Below, piece by piece: positions 1 through 9,999 of a DNA stretch of 64,000 nt (the stretch's first letter is position 1; the number at the start of each line of letters is the position of its first letter). The notes under the pieces are model-generated. The model saw nothing but the letters and a program-made list of their open reading frames with translations, was not told where the DNA came from and searched no databases. The translations under genes were made by a program, and so were the position numbers. The DNA is from Staphylococcus sp. ACRSN. GTDB lineage: Bacteria > Bacillota > Bacilli > Staphylococcales > Staphylococcaceae. The stretch covers positions 124,001-188,000 of the forward strand of contig NZ_JAKRNS010000006.1 of NCBI RefSeq assembly GCF_022346615.1. The letters run 5' to 3'.

Positions 1-1672
1 CAGCGTCTTTATCATGTACACCATGACGATAAAAATCAACGTATTCTGGATCTAATGATTTTTTACCTCTAATGATATCTGCAGCTCTTTCAGCCATCAT
101 TAAAACTGGTGAATGGATGTTACCATTTGTCGTACGTGGCATTACAGATGCATCTACGACACGTAGGTTTTCCATACCATGTACTTTGAATGTATCTGGA
201 TCTACAACTGATAATTCATCAGATTTAGGTCCCATTTTACAACTACATGATGGATGTAATGCTGTTTCACCATCACGTTTTACCCATTCAATGATTTCTT
301 CATCTGTTTGCACTTCAGGTCCAGGTGAAATTTCTCCACCATTAAATGGATCTAATGCTTTTTGTTTTAAGATGTTTCTTGCTACTTTAATTGCTTCAAC
401 CCATTCACGTTTATCTTCTTCTGTTGATAAGTAGTTAAATACGAAATTTGGTTTTTCAAATGGGTCTTTAGATTTAATCTTCAAGTGACCACGTGAGTTA
501 GAATACATTGGTCCTACGTGAACTTGATAACCATGTGCTGTTGGTGCTTTTGTACCATCATATCTAACCGCTATTGGCAAGAAGTGGAACATTAAGTTAG
601 GATAATCTACATCTTCGTTAGAACGTACAAATCCGCCGCCTTCGAAGTGGTTAGATGCCGCTGCACCTTTACGCCCCAAAATCCATTGTAGGCCAATAAA
701 TGGCATTTTCAATTTATTTAAACTTGGTTGTAATGATACTGGTTCTTTACATGCATGTTGCACATAAACTTCCAAGTGATCTTCAAAGTTTTCACCAACA
801 CCTGGTAAATGTAAACGTGGTTCAATACCAAGAGAACGTAAGTGTTCTGAATCACCAATACCTGATAATTGTAACAATTGTGGTGAATTAATCGCGCCAC
901 CTGATAAAATGACTTCTTTAGCTTCTACAGTATGCTCTTTACCATTTTTCTTAAATGTAACACCTGAAACTTTATTATTTCCATCAAAGTTCAATTTAGT
1001 AACAAATGCACGTGTTTGAACATCTAAATTATTACGTTTCATAGCTGGGTGTAAATATGCTCTTGATGCAGATACACGACGACCATTGTGCACTTGACTA
1101 TCAAATGGGCCAAATCCTTCTTGACGGAAACCATTTACATCAGGTGTCTTATTATAGCCTGCTTCAACACCAGCATTAAAGAACGCTTGGAATAATGGGT
1201 TCGTAGCTGGACCACGACGTAATTTAATTGGACCATGATGACCACGATATGGATCATCTTTTGTTGAGCCAAATGTAGTTTCTAATCGTTTGAAATATGG
1301 TAAACAATGTGCAAAATCCCAATGTTCCATACCTTCAGGTTTAGCCCATTTTTCATAGTCCATAGGATTACCACGTTGATAAATCATACCGTTAATTGAA
1401 CTTGAACCACCAAGTACTTTACCACGTGCATGTCCAACTTTACGTCCATCCATGTGAGGTTCTTCATTTGTTTCATAAATCCAGTCATATAATTTGTTTC
1501 CAGCTGGATACATTAATGCTGCTGGCATTTGGATTAATAAATCCCAAGGATAATCACTACGACCTGCTTCTAATACAAGCACATTTTTCGAAGCATCTTC
1601 ACTTAATCTGCCTCCTAATACCGAACCAGCACTACCGCCACCAATGATAATATAATCATAAGATTTTCTCAT
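1..1672 (-). CDS. betA: Choline dehydrogenase (partial, 3' end outside window)
   Basis: This is an FAD-dependent GMC oxidoreductase that oxidises choline to betaine aldehyde, the first step of glycine betaine osmoprotectant synthesis; S. xylosus calls it cudB. About 557 codons are present, so only some ten C-terminal residues are missing. The N-terminus carries the dinucleotide fold [13 protein letters not shown], followed by GMC motifs ([37 protein letters not shown]). Near the end [19 protein letters not shown] holds the conserved C-terminal region. The ATG at 1672 follows AGGAGG at a good distance. It lies 61 bases downstream of betB on the same strand and is probably co-transcribed with it. 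The family call is firm. Confidence 0.95.
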   Translation of the reverse strand, partial: MRKSYDYIIIGGGSAGSVLGGRLSEDASKNVLVLEAGRSDYPWDLLIQMPAALMYPAGNKLYDWIYETNEEPHMDGRKVGHARGKVLGGSSSINGMIYQRGNPMDYEKWAKPEGMEHWDFAHCLPYFKRLETTFGSTKDDPYRGHHGPIKLRRGPATNPLFQAFFNAGVEAGYNKTPDVNGFRQEGFGPFDSQVHNGRRVSASRAYLHPAMKRNNLDVQTRAFVTKLNFDGNNKVSGVTFKKNGKEHTVEAKEVILSGGAINSPQLLQLSGIGDSEHLRSLGIEPRLHLPGVGENFEDHLEVYVQHACKEPVSLQPSLNKLKMPFIGLQWILGRKGAAASNHFEGGGFVRSNEDVDYPNLMFHFLPIAVRYDGTKAPTAHGYQVHVGPMYSNSRGHLKIKSKDPFEKPNFVFNYLSTEEDKREWVEAIKVARNILKQKALDPFNGGEISPGPEVQTDEEIIEWVKRDGETALHPSCSCKMGPKSDELSVVDPDTFKVHGMENLRVVDASVMPRTTNGNIHSPVLMMAERAADIIRGKKSLDPEYVDFYRHGVHDKDA

Positions 1673-1733
1673 TTTTATATAGCCTCCTAAAATAATTCAT
1701 TACTTTGTGTATATTTATATTTTCTAAAAAGTA

Positions 1734-3224
1734 TTATTTACCAAACCAATTTACAGGCTCTGGATTAGTATTTCTTAAAATGTGTTTTTCTTCTTGATAT
1801 TCAGCTAACCCGGCTTTACCAAGTTCTCTACCGATACCTGATTGTTTGTAGCCACCCCATGGTGCTTGAGCAAAGTATGGATGGAAGTCATTAATCCAAA
1901 CTGTACCCATTTTCAATTGATTGACTACGCGTTCTGCTTTAGAGATATCGTTTGTAAACACGCCACCAGCTAAACCATAAATAGAGTCATTAGCAAGTTC
2001 AATTGCTTCTTCTTCTGATGAGAAACCTTCAACAGTAACAACTGGTCCAAATACTTCTTCTTGGACAATACGCATTGATGTATCACAATCAGTAATAACA
2101 GTTGGTTCAAAGAAGAAACCATCCTGTAAATCTTCGCGTTCTGGACGTTTACCGCCTACTGCGATTGTTGCATTTTCAGATTTAGCTACTTCCATATAGC
2201 CTTCAATTTTTTCACGGTGTTCAGCTGAAATCACTGGTCCCATCTCTGTATCAGCATCAAATCCATTACCTAATTTAATACGCTTGACTCTATCGATTAG
2301 TGCAGCTTCAAATTTATCTTTGATATCGTTATGAACAAGTATTCTTGCTCCTGCCGAACACACTTGCCCAGCATGGAAATAACCACCGTTTAATGCTTGA
2401 TCTACTGCTAAGTCAAAGTCAGCATCTTCAAAAATAATATTTGGGTTTTTACCACCTAACTCTAAAGCGATATTTGTCACATGATCTGCTGCATTTTTCA
2501 TAATATGTTTACCAGTTTGAATACCACCAGTAAATGATACTAAATCAACTTCTTTATGTGATGATAATGGTTCACCAACTTCTGAACCTTTACCTAGTAC
2601 TAAATTAATTACGCCTTTAGGGAATCCTACTTCTTCCATTAATTCAAATACACGAATTGTCGTTAACGGAGTAATTTCACTTGGCTTCATTACTAATGAA
2701 CATCCTGTAGCTAATGCTGGAGCTATTTTCCAAGATGCTTGTAGTAAAGGGTAGTTCCAAGGTGTGATTTGAGTAACAACACCGATTGGTTCTTTTATGA
2801 TTTTACTTTCTGTATTTGGGATTGGTGAATCTACAATTTCACCACCATCTTTGTCTGCTAATCCAGCAAAGAAATTAAATACATTAGCAATATCGTCCAT
2901 ATCAGCATAAGATTCTTCTAATGTCTTACCAGTGTCTAACGTTTCAAGTTTTGCTAATTCTTCTCTATGTTTAACAATTAAATCAGAAATTGCTCTTACT
3001 TTTTTACCACGATTTTCACTTGTTTCTTTAGACCATTCACCACTTTCGAATGAACGTCTAGCTGCTAAAATAGCACGTTCACTATCTTCTGCTGTACCTT
3101 CTGCAACTTCAAAAATCACTTCTTGATTGTATGGATTAATAATTTTTCTTGTTTCTTTATTTGAGCTTTCAACCCACTCACCATCGATAAATTGACGACG
3201 AGATAAATTACTTACAAGTTCCAT
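1734..3224 (-). CDS. betB: Betaine aldehyde dehydrogenase
   Basis: An NAD(P)-dependent aldehyde dehydrogenase of 496 residues that oxidises betaine aldehyde to glycine betaine; S. xylosus calls it cudA. The catalytic pair is visible: Glu255 in NIALELGGKN and Cys289 in FHAGQVCSAG. The cofactor-binding TPWNYPLLQASWK and FTGGIQTGK motifs are present, and the length is normal for the family. An ATG follows GGAGGTAATTTTA. A TTTACT-N16-TATAAA promoter sits at 3269-3296, and a CGTTAA/TTAACG dyad lies just downstream of it. The gene is divergent from the regulator cudC and precedes betA. Confidence 0.95.
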   Translation of the reverse strand: MELVSNLSRRQFIDGEWVESSNKETRKIINPYNQEVIFEVAEGTAEDSERAILAARRSFESGEWSKETSENRGKKVRAISDLIVKHREELAKLETLDTGKTLEESYADMDDIANVFNFFAGLADKDGGEIVDSPIPNTESKIIKEPIGVVTQITPWNYPLLQASWKIAPALATGCSLVMKPSEITPLTTIRVFELMEEVGFPKGVINLVLGKGSEVGEPLSSHKEVDLVSFTGGIQTGKHIMKNAADHVTNIALELGGKNPNIIFEDADFDLAVDQALNGGYFHAGQVCSAGARILVHNDIKDKFEAALIDRVKRIKLGNGFDADTEMGPVISAEHREKIEGYMEVAKSENATIAVGGKRPEREDLQDGFFFEPTVITDCDTSMRIVQEEVFGPVVTVEGFSSEEEAIELANDSIYGLAGGVFTNDISKAERVVNQLKMGTVWINDFHPYFAQAPWGGYKQSGIGRELGKAGLAEYQEEKHILRNTNPEPVNWFGK

Positions 3225-3236
3225 TAAAATTACCTC

Positions 3237-3296
3237 CGTTAAGTTTGTTAAATTTTTATTTAACGAATTTTATAGATTTTATGTTAGCATAGTAAA
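3237..3296 (-). promoter_or_regulatory. betBA promoter with candidate CudC operator
   Basis: On the minus strand TTTACT (3291-3296) and TATAAA (3269-3274) are 16 bases apart. Immediately downstream, CGTTAA (3237-3242) and TTAACG (3260-3265) form an inverted repeat enclosing a second dyad, GTTAAA/TTTAAC (3247-3264). A repressor bound here would cover the transcription start. TTAACGAA also recurs upstream of cudT, which suggests a shared operator. Assignment to CudC is inference. Confidence 0.5.
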
Positions 3297-3412
3297 TGAA
3301 AGGGTGTCAAACGCGTTGAGATATAATTCAGTCATTTAGCGCTAATGATACGTTCTCATAAAAACTTTACCCTTATAAAAATTTTTTAAAGAATGGGTAG
3401 GAGGTATATGTC

Positions 3413-3970
3413 GTGGTAAAATCAAACGAACCTGAACATCGCTTAGAAACTGCAAAAGATATTTTTATTAATGCAATTGGTGAGACGATGGACTTGTATG
3501 GCATTAATCGTAGTGTTGGAAACCTATATGGTACTATGTTATTCAAAGATAGTATGACTCTAGATGAAATGCGTGAAGAGTTGCAAATGAGTAAACCAAG
3601 TATGAGTGCTGGTGTAAAAAGGTTACAAGAGTTTGATATAGTAAATCAGCAATTCACACGTGGGAGTCGCAAACAGCACTTTATAGCTGAAAAAGATTTT
3701 TTTAATTTCTTTAGCAGCTTCTTCCCTAGAAAATGGCGAAGAGAAATTGTTATCAATACTGAAGCTGTTCACAAAGCAATTGCAATTATTGATAAACTCA
3801 ATGAGCAAGACGATGTAGATGAAGTAGTTAAGGCAGAAGGCACTCAAATTAAGCAACAGTTAATAGACACATTGCCTTACTTTGAGTGGTTAGAAAACAT
3901 TAGCAATGCGATTGAAAGTGGAGAAATATATCAATACTTCCCTATTCCAGAACAAAAGTATAAATCTTAA
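3413..3970 (+). CDS. cudC: GbsR/CudC-type winged-helix regulator of choline genes
   Basis: A 185-residue regulator of the GbsR/MarR-like family. The winged-helix region spans roughly residues 30-90 (SMTLDEMREELQMSKPSMSAGVKRLQEFDIV), and the C-terminal part is helical. GbsR and CudC proteins repress choline uptake and oxidation genes and respond to choline. Here the gene sits divergent from betBA and convergent with cudT, which fits that role. The start is GTG at 3413, eight bases after GGAGG; the ATG at 3408 is out of frame. A strong terminator follows at 4046. Confidence 0.85.
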   Translation: MVKSNEPEHRLETAKDIFINAIGETMDLYGINRSVGNLYGTMLFKDSMTLDEMREELQMSKPSMSAGVKRLQEFDIVNQQFTRGSRKQHFIAEKDFFNFFSSFFPRKWRREIVINTEAVHKAIAIIDKLNEQDDVDEVVKAEGTQIKQQLIDTLPYFEWLENISNAIESGEIYQYFPIPEQKYKS

Positions 3971-4045
3971 GTGCATCGTTTTTTGTTTTTTATTTATTGT
4001 TATTTATTTAGGCACACCCAAACAAATGTTTAATCGAAACATTGT

Positions 4046-4083
4046 AAAAAACCTCTTTCATATTTTAATGAAAGAGGTTTTTT
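4046..4083 (+). terminator. cudC intrinsic terminator
   Basis: AAAACCTCTTTCAT pairs with ATGAAAGAGGTTTT around a short loop and is followed by a T tract. It ends the cudC transcript. Confidence 0.85.
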
Positions 4084-4223
4084 ATTATATTTAATTGTGT
4101 CATTACGTATATTTACAAAATGTTTTGGCTATATTTCTAAGTAAGTAATCACTGACAGTTGATAACTAAGGATGAGACAACATCTTACGTAAGCGAGCCA
4201 ACAATAAGAAGTATAGTAAATAA

Positions 4224-4265
4224 AATAATCAGTAAATGAATATAAAAACTCATTTACTGATTATT
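4224..4265 (-). terminator. cudT terminator, hairpin
   Basis: A perfect 16-base inverted repeat (4224-4239 and 4250-4265) has a 10-base loop. On the minus strand it is followed by a T-rich stretch, which suits termination of cudT. Its GTAAATGA/TCATTTAC core recurs in hairpins at 8411, 51724 and 57278. Confidence 0.65.
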
Positions 4266-4369
4266 GTTCTAGGATTTATCTCCCAGATTCTATTTACTAA
4301 ACATGGCCAGTTTATTAAATACATAGCCAAGCCAGTATTAAAAACAATACTTTTCTTTAGCAATCATTA

Positions 4370-5992
4370 TTATAAATTATCGTCTTCTTCTTTTTCTTTA
4401 ACTTGGATAATTCTAAGCGACCTACGTTCAACTTCTCGATATTTGTCCGCACGTCTTTCAAGTTTAAGCCGATCCCCATTAAGCGTTCGCATAAAGGATA
4501 TCATCATGATTACAAATATAAGTATCAACGGTGCACTTGCTAGAATGGATGCTGTCTTCAAGACGTCTAATGCATGTTCTCCTCCAACAAGCATCAATGA
4601 ATATGGCAATAAACTCAATGCAAATGCCCAGAATAATCTGTTAGCACGTAAAGGCTCACCTACAACTTCTTTTTGAGTAGCGGCTGCTAATATATATGAA
4701 GCCGAATCAAATGTTGTTACTAAGAATAGGAATGCTGCGATTAAGAATAAAATAATCGTAAGATTTGGGAATGGTAATTGGTGCATTACCTCGATAATAG
4801 TTGCTTCTGCACTATGACTATTCAAGAAATTAATTACATTAAATTGTCCTGTAATTTGTAGATACACTGCATAATTTCCAAAAATACCGAAGAACATCAT
4901 ACAACCTAAAGTTCCATAACCAATTGTTCCTAAAATGATTTCTTTTAATGTACGTCCTTTTGAAATACGGGCAATAAATAACCCGATAAACGGCGCATAA
5001 ACAATCCACCAAGACCAATAGAATATCGTCCATTGTTGTGGGAAGTTTGTATCTTTTCGTCCGCCAATACCACCAAACGGTTCTAACCACGTTGCCATTT
5101 GGAAGAAGTTTTTCAACATATTACCAAATGATGTAACTGTTGTTTCCATAATAAATACAGTTGGTCCTACAATAAATACAAAACCTAATAATAAGAATGA
5201 TATCCAAACATTCACATCACTTAGTACTTGTATACCTTTTTTCAGTCCACTGTAAGAGCTAATACCAAACACTAACGTAATTAAAACTAAAATAATGGTA
5301 CGCATAACCATATTATGACCATCTAGACCCGTTAAACGTTCAATCCCTGCCGAAATCAATGGTACACCAAGTGCAAGAGATGTTGCTGCCCCACCTAGCA
5401 AACCAAAAATAAATACAATATCTACTAATTTACCAAGGAATTTATCAGTTTGTCCTTTTAAAATCGGACGACATGCCTGACTAATTTTAAAAATTGGCTT
5501 TTTCTTAACAAATACAAGATAACCAATTGGTAATGCTGGTAATACATAGATGGCCCATGCAATAGGCCCCCAATGGAACATACCATATGTAGTTGCATAT
5601 TCTAATGCACTATCCGTCATACCTTTTCCATCATGCGGTGGCACTTGATAATAATATGCCCATTCAATAATGCCCCAGTATAATATATCTGAGCCAATAC
5701 CAGCACAAAATAGCATTGAAGCCCAACTGAAGTCATTAAACTCAGGCTTATCTGTAGCCTTCCCTAATGTGACATTTCCATATTTACCAAATGCAATATA
5801 TAGCACAAAACCAAAAATTACTAATCCAAGTAATAAATATACCGAGCCAAGAGAATTCGAAATCGCTTTATTTAAGTGAGTGATAACTTCTTGACTTGCT
5901 TTAGGAAACACAATCATAGGAATAACAGCAAATAGTAACACTACAACTGATCCTATAAAAGTGGTCCAATCCATAACTCTATTTTTTTTCAC
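4370..5992 (-). CDS. cudT: BCCT-family choline transporter
   Basis: A 540-residue secondary transporter of the betaine/choline/carnitine (BCCT) family in the cytoplasmic membrane, expected to import choline for the adjacent BetB/BetA enzymes. The hallmark BCCT segment is present around the eighth helix (WTIFYWSWWIVYAPFIGLFI, then ARISKGRTLKEI), as is WGIIEWAYYY earlier. About twelve hydrophobic helices are seen, with a charged C-terminal tail. The start is GTG at 5992 after AGGAG. It converges with cudC, and the upstream region repeats the TTAACGAA motif seen at betB. Confidence 0.9.
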   Translation of the reverse strand: MKKNRVMDWTTFIGSVVVLLFAVIPMIVFPKASQEVITHLNKAISNSLGSVYLLLGLVIFGFVLYIAFGKYGNVTLGKATDKPEFNDFSWASMLFCAGIGSDILYWGIIEWAYYYQVPPHDGKGMTDSALEYATTYGMFHWGPIAWAIYVLPALPIGYLVFVKKKPIFKISQACRPILKGQTDKFLGKLVDIVFIFGLLGGAATSLALGVPLISAGIERLTGLDGHNMVMRTIILVLITLVFGISSYSGLKKGIQVLSDVNVWISFLLLGFVFIVGPTVFIMETTVTSFGNMLKNFFQMATWLEPFGGIGGRKDTNFPQQWTIFYWSWWIVYAPFIGLFIARISKGRTLKEIILGTIGYGTLGCMMFFGIFGNYAVYLQITGQFNVINFLNSHSAEATIIEVMHQLPFPNLTIILFLIAAFLFLVTTFDSASYILAAATQKEVVGEPLRANRLFWAFALSLLPYSLMLVGGEHALDVLKTASILASAPLILIFVIMMISFMRTLNGDRLKLERRADKYREVERRSLRIIQVKEKEEDDNL

Positions 5993-6526
5993 TTTTGAGC
6001 ACTCCTCATAATTGAATAGTATGTAAAAGTTTAACGAAACGATTGTTTCTTTTTGCTAAACCGTTTAATTATTCACATTCATGAGCCTAACGAACTTTAA
6101 ATAATAATGCAAATTACATTCAAAAACTTCAATTCAAAAATATGAATAATTATATAAATGCAATTATTTATCATCTTAAGAAAATCGCCACAATCATAGT
6201 GTTAAATTTAAACTTAACGAAATGAACAAATCTTACAAACTTAACATTATGAATATTTATTCAATATTTACGTATAAATATTTGTTTATATTTTTTTATT
6301 TTCCTTCCTGAAAAAACAGAATATTTTAATAAATTAACGATATTAACCTTAAAACAAATTCATAATATTATAACTTAATTTTATGCTAATTCGACTTCAA
6401 TAATCTGTGTTTTTCAAAACTAAAATCACAATTATTTAAACACATCAGTATAAATAAACATTTTAATATGAATGTTATATAATAGAATAAAAGCATATGA
6501 AATCATTTAATATAAAGGAGCTTAAA
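5993..6526. promoter_or_regulatory. Intergenic region upstream of cudT and methyltransferase
   Basis: This 534-base, strongly AT-rich gap holds no gene I can support. The motif TTAACGAA or a one-base variant occurs at 6031-6038, 6087-6094 (CTAACGAA), 6214-6221 and 6334-6341 (TTAACGAT), and matches the dyad at betB. These are candidate CudC sites. The methyltransferase Shine-Dalgarno AAAGGAG lies at the right edge. Confidence 0.45.
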
Positions 6527-7243
6527 ATGACCAAAGAAAACATTATTAATTATTGGGATAAACGTTCTGAATCATTTAGCAAAGATAAAGTTGCGGAATT
6601 AGAAAGTAATCATGCAATGAAATGGCTTGAAGAAATAAATCAAATTAAGAAAGTAGGGCCTGGCATTAAAGTACTAGATATTGGCACAGGGGCAGGCTTT
6701 TTAGCAATATTATGTGCACAACAGCATGCTGATGTTCATGGTATTGATCTATCACCGGACATGATTCAAGCAGCTCAAGCTAATGCGCAACAATTTGACC
6801 AAACCGTAAATTTTAAAGTCATGGATGCAGAACAATTACAATTTGATGATAACTACTTTGATATTGTGATTGCTCGAAATGTAACCTGGCTCTTGCCAAA
6901 TACAAAAACAGCTTATTCCGAATGGTTACGTGTATTAAAAGAAGGCGGTACTTTGATCAATATTGATGCCGATTATGGCAATACGTCATTCGAGTCTTAT
7001 GATGACATACCGACCGATCATGCACATCATAATCTAGGTCATCATATGCTTCACGAAAGTGAACAAATCAAAAATACTATCTCCATCAATTCTCAACGAC
7101 GACCACAATATGATATCAACATATTAAAGCAACTTGGAATTGTAAATGTTCATTTAGACCAGTCTGTCTATAAACGAATATATCAGGAACAAGATCAATT
7201 TTATAACCCTACTCCCATTTTCCTTATTTCTATAACAAAATAA
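6527..7243 (+). CDS. Class I SAM-dependent methyltransferase
   Basis: A 238-residue methyltransferase of the Methyltransf_11/25 type. The SAM-binding motif I is VLDIGTGAGFLAIL near residue 50, followed by the acidic end of strand two (VHGIDLSPDMI) and a motif with ARNVTWLLPN near residue 115. I start it at the ATG at 6527, seven bases after AAAGGAG; the upstream ATG at 6497 has no ribosome binding site. The C-terminal part, with several histidines (DHAHHNLGHHM), may shape substrate specificity. The substrate cannot be told from sequence, and the gene appears to be a single transcription unit. Confidence 0.8.
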   Translation: MTKENIINYWDKRSESFSKDKVAELESNHAMKWLEEINQIKKVGPGIKVLDIGTGAGFLAILCAQQHADVHGIDLSPDMIQAAQANAQQFDQTVNFKVMDAEQLQFDDNYFDIVIARNVTWLLPNTKTAYSEWLRVLKEGGTLINIDADYGNTSFESYDDIPTDHAHHNLGHHMLHESEQIKNTISINSQRRPQYDINILKQLGIVNVHLDQSVYKRIYQEQDQFYNPTPIFLISITK

Positions 7244-7361
7244 TAATTTTTTACTGTTCTTGTTTAATTTATGACAGTTCTTTCTTTAAAGTGTTAACGG
7301 CTTGCGTTCTAACGCATTTTTTATCATACTATAGATGAAATAAGTAAAAGGAGTGGTAAGA

Positions 7362-8252
7362 ATGAACAAAGAACAATTGGAAAAAGTAAAAAATGGTAAA
7401 GGCTTCATCGCTGCACTAGACCAAAGTGGCGGTAGCACACCTAAAGCCCTAAGTGATTATGGCGTTACTGAAGATCAATATAATAGTGAAGACGAAATGT
7501 TTAAACTCGTTCACGATATGCGTACACGTATCGTTTCATCACCTGCCTTCACTTCAGATAAAATTGTAGGGGCTATTCTTTTCGAACAAACGATGGATCG
7601 TGAAGTCGAAGGTAAGCACACTGGAGATTACTTAGCTGACAAAGGTATTGTGCCTTTCTTAAAAGTCGATAAAGGATTAGCTGACGAACAAGATGGTGTA
7701 CAAGTCATGAAACCAATGCCTGACTTAGATGCATTATTAAGTCGTGCTAATGATCATAAGATCTTTGGTACAAAAATGCGTTCTAACATTCTAAAATTCA
7801 ACAAAAAAGGTATAGATTCAGTAGTTAAACAACAATTTGATGTTGCAAAACAAATCATTGCAGCAGGTCTTGTACCAATCATCGAACCAGAAGTAAATAT
7901 TCATTCTGAAGAAAAAACTGAAATCGAAGCTTATTTATCAGAAGCTATTGCGAAAGAATTAGATAACTTAACTGAAGATCAATTAGTGATGTTAAAATTA
8001 TCAATTCCAACAAACGCTAACCAATACGAATCATTAATCAATCATCCTAATGTAGTTCGTGTTGTTGCTTTATCTGGTGGTTATAGTAGAGAGGACGCAA
8101 ATGCATTACTTAAACAAAATGATGGTTTAATCGCTAGCTTCTCACGTGCACTAATCAATGATTTAAATGTAAATCAATCTGAAGAAGAATTTGATAAAAT
8201 ATTAGGTGAAACAATCGATTCCATCTATGATGCTTCGGTAAATAAAGGCTAA
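7362..8252 (+). CDS. fda: Class I fructose-bisphosphate aldolase
   Basis: A 296-residue Schiff-base aldolase that splits fructose 1,6-bisphosphate into glyceraldehyde 3-phosphate and dihydroxyacetone phosphate. It is the short class I type known from S. aureus and S. carnosus. Recognisable segments are [17 protein letters not shown] at the N-terminus, [15 protein letters not shown], the phosphate-site region [13 protein letters not shown], and [11 protein letters not shown]. The start is ATG 7362 after AAAAGGAG; an in-frame GTG at 7353 overlaps the ribosome binding site and is unlikely. A bidirectional terminator follows at 8411. Confidence 0.95.
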   Translation: MNKEQLEKVKNGKGFIAALDQSGGSTPKALSDYGVTEDQYNSEDEMFKLVHDMRTRIVSSPAFTSDKIVGAILFEQTMDREVEGKHTGDYLADKGIVPFLKVDKGLADEQDGVQVMKPMPDLDALLSRANDHKIFGTKMRSNILKFNKKGIDSVVKQQFDVAKQIIAAGLVPIIEPEVNIHSEEKTEIEAYLSEAIAKELDNLTEDQLVMLKLSIPTNANQYESLINHPNVVRVVALSGGYSREDANALLKQNDGLIASFSRALINDLNVNQSEEEFDKILGETIDSIYDASVNKG

Positions 8253-8407
8253 TTTTTTATAAAGTTAAATATTCTTTTCACTAAACATATTTCCCAAGAA
8301 ATACTATATACTGTGAAGAATAAATATTTTCAGGTTATAAGTAATGTCCGAAATTAAAGATAATTTTGATTAAAATATAGATAAGTTTCTTGGACATAAA
8401 TCCTAGT

Positions 8408-8452
8408 AAAAAAGCCAGTAAATGAATTTTCATATTCATTTACTGGCTTTTT
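8408..8452. terminator. Bidirectional terminator between fda and the GABA-cluster permease
   Basis: AAAGCCAGTAAATGAAT (8411-8427) pairs with ATTCATTTACTGGCTTT (8434-8450). A-tracts and T-tracts on both flanks allow termination in both directions between the convergent genes. The stem shares the AAATGAAT core with three other hairpins in the window. Confidence 0.85.
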
Positions 8453-8465
8453 AAATGCTGTGCAA

Positions 8466-9854
8466 TTATTGTTCTTGATTTTCTGCGAATCTAACTTGTT
8501 CCTTACTACGTTTACGGCTTCCTTGTGTCATGTAAAGTATGAAGGCAATGAAATACCAAGCGATAACAATCAACCATTCTGATGGCCAAGCTAATGAAGA
8601 TGGCATACCTGGCATATAAATTAACAAGAAGCCAACACTCAATACGATTGCTATTACACCTACAAACACACCGTTTTTAATGTGATATGGACGGTGTAAA
8701 TCTGGTTGTGATTTTCGCAATTTAATAAATGATATTGCAACTAATAAATAACCTAATACAACACCTATCCCACCTGCATTAACAATCCACACTAATGCTG
8801 GTCTTCCAAGTAGTGGTGCTACAAATGCAAGGACACCTAAAAAAATAATACCGTGTGTCGGCGTTTTATATTTAGGATGAATGTATGCAAACCACTTAGG
8901 TATCATACCGTTATTTGCCATTGCATATAGAATACGACTTCCTCCAATGATAAAAGCATTCCAACTTGTGATGATACCTGCAACACCACCTAAAACGAGT
9001 AAAACACCAAATCCACCATTACCAAATAAATTAACCATTGCATCTGCTGTCGCTAAATTACTTGTCGTTAAAGCCTTTGGTGACAAACCTGCTGCAACGC
9101 CAAATACAATTAATAAATAAAATATAACTGATGCGACAATTGAGAATATAAGTATACCGCCAATTTTCTTGGAAGGTGCTTTAACTTCTTCGGCAATTTG
9201 AGGAATAACATCAAATCCTACAAATAAAAACGGAATCATCATTAACACTGACATCGTACCGCCAATGCCATTTTCAAAAGCCTTCAAATGGCTAAAATCT
9301 CCATTAATACCAGCGCCAAATACTAATAATAAACCTACTGCAACAATAAAAATAGTAAAGACAGTTTGCATAATCGCAGCTGGTTTAACACCAAAGTAAT
9401 TCAATGACGTCAAAATAATACTACCTACAGATCCAATCATAACCCAAGTAAAGTAAACATCCCATCCTGCTATATTCCACATCAAACCTTGATGCTTAAA
9501 TGGTATTACATAGTCTATTACAGTTGGCAAAGCTACCGCTTCAAATGTAATTACTGAAACGTATCCAAACAATACAGACCAACCCGATATAAACGCAATC
9601 CCCGGTGAAAATGCTTTTTTAACAAAGACAAATCCACCACCTGTTTCTGGAATTGCTGAAGCGAGTTCTGCATAAGTTAAACCAATGACAATAACTAAAA
9701 TACCACCTATGACAAATGCGACAATACTACCGACAAATCCAGCTGTAGACACCCATTCTCCTGATAGAACAACCCATCCCCATCCTAACATGGCGCCTAT
9801 CGCAAGAAATAATACATCCACTACATTCATTGTTTTATTAAATTGTGATTTCAT
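8466..9854 (-). CDS. APC-family amino acid permease, probable GABA-cluster transporter
   Basis: A 462-residue amino acid-polyamine-organocation permease with about twelve membrane helices. The first helix carries a GAMLGWGWVVLSG segment in the place of the usual APC Gly-rich unwound motif, and FVGFDVIPQIAEEVKAPSK is the typical sixth-helix region. I start at the ATG at 9854, spaced seven bases from AAAGGGG; ATG 9860 is too close. It lies last in a gabT-gabD-permease order, so GABA or a related amino acid is the likely substrate. That is inferred from context, and the sequence does not closely identify it as GabP. Confidence 0.75.
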   Translation of the reverse strand: MKSQFNKTMNVVDVLFLAIGAMLGWGWVVLSGEWVSTAGFVGSIVAFVIGGILVIVIGLTYAELASAIPETGGGFVFVKKAFSPGIAFISGWSVLFGYVSVITFEAVALPTVIDYVIPFKHQGLMWNIAGWDVYFTWVMIGSVGSIILTSLNYFGVKPAAIMQTVFTIFIVAVGLLLVFGAGINGDFSHLKAFENGIGGTMSVLMMIPFLFVGFDVIPQIAEEVKAPSKKIGGILIFSIVASVIFYLLIVFGVAAGLSPKALTTSNLATADAMVNLFGNGGFGVLLVLGGVAGIITSWNAFIIGGSRILYAMANNGMIPKWFAYIHPKYKTPTHGIIFLGVLAFVAPLLGRPALVWIVNAGGIGVVLGYLLVAISFIKLRKSQPDLHRPYHIKNGVFVGVIAIVLSVGFLLIYMPGMPSSLAWPSEWLIVIAWYFIAFILYMTQGSRKRSKEQVRFAENQEQ

Positions 9855-9894
9855 TAGCATACCCCTTTAAATAACAAAAAATTTAATATTATAG

Positions 9895-9940
9895 AATAGG
9901 TTGAAATGACATGATTATACTTATGTCACTTCAACCTATT
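9895..9940 (-). repeat. Long inverted repeat between gabD and permease
   Basis: AATAGGTTGAA-type arms of 18 bases (9895-9912 and 9923-9940) flank a 10-base loop. The single mismatch becomes a G-U pair only in the minus-strand RNA, so the hairpin is complete in the GABA operon transcript. No T tract follows directly, so it may be an mRNA processing or attenuation element. Confidence 0.55.
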
Positions 9941-9999
9941 TCAAACTGAATTACATGATCTGTAATACCTCAATTGAATTAAAAAGAAAAATTAATACT

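Noticed and set aside
72-1647. Several plus-strand frames opposite betA
   Set aside because: The minus strand is open throughout and translates as choline dehydrogenase; these are shadows.
4236-4676. 146-codon plus-strand frame opposite the end of cudT
   Set aside because: It is antisense to the well-supported BCCT transporter and begins inside a terminator hairpin.
7302-7322. Small TGCGTT/AACGCA dyad with T run upstream of fda
   Set aside because: It could be a weak terminator for the methyltransferase, but the stem is only five or six bases and overlaps the likely fda promoter, so I left it unassigned.
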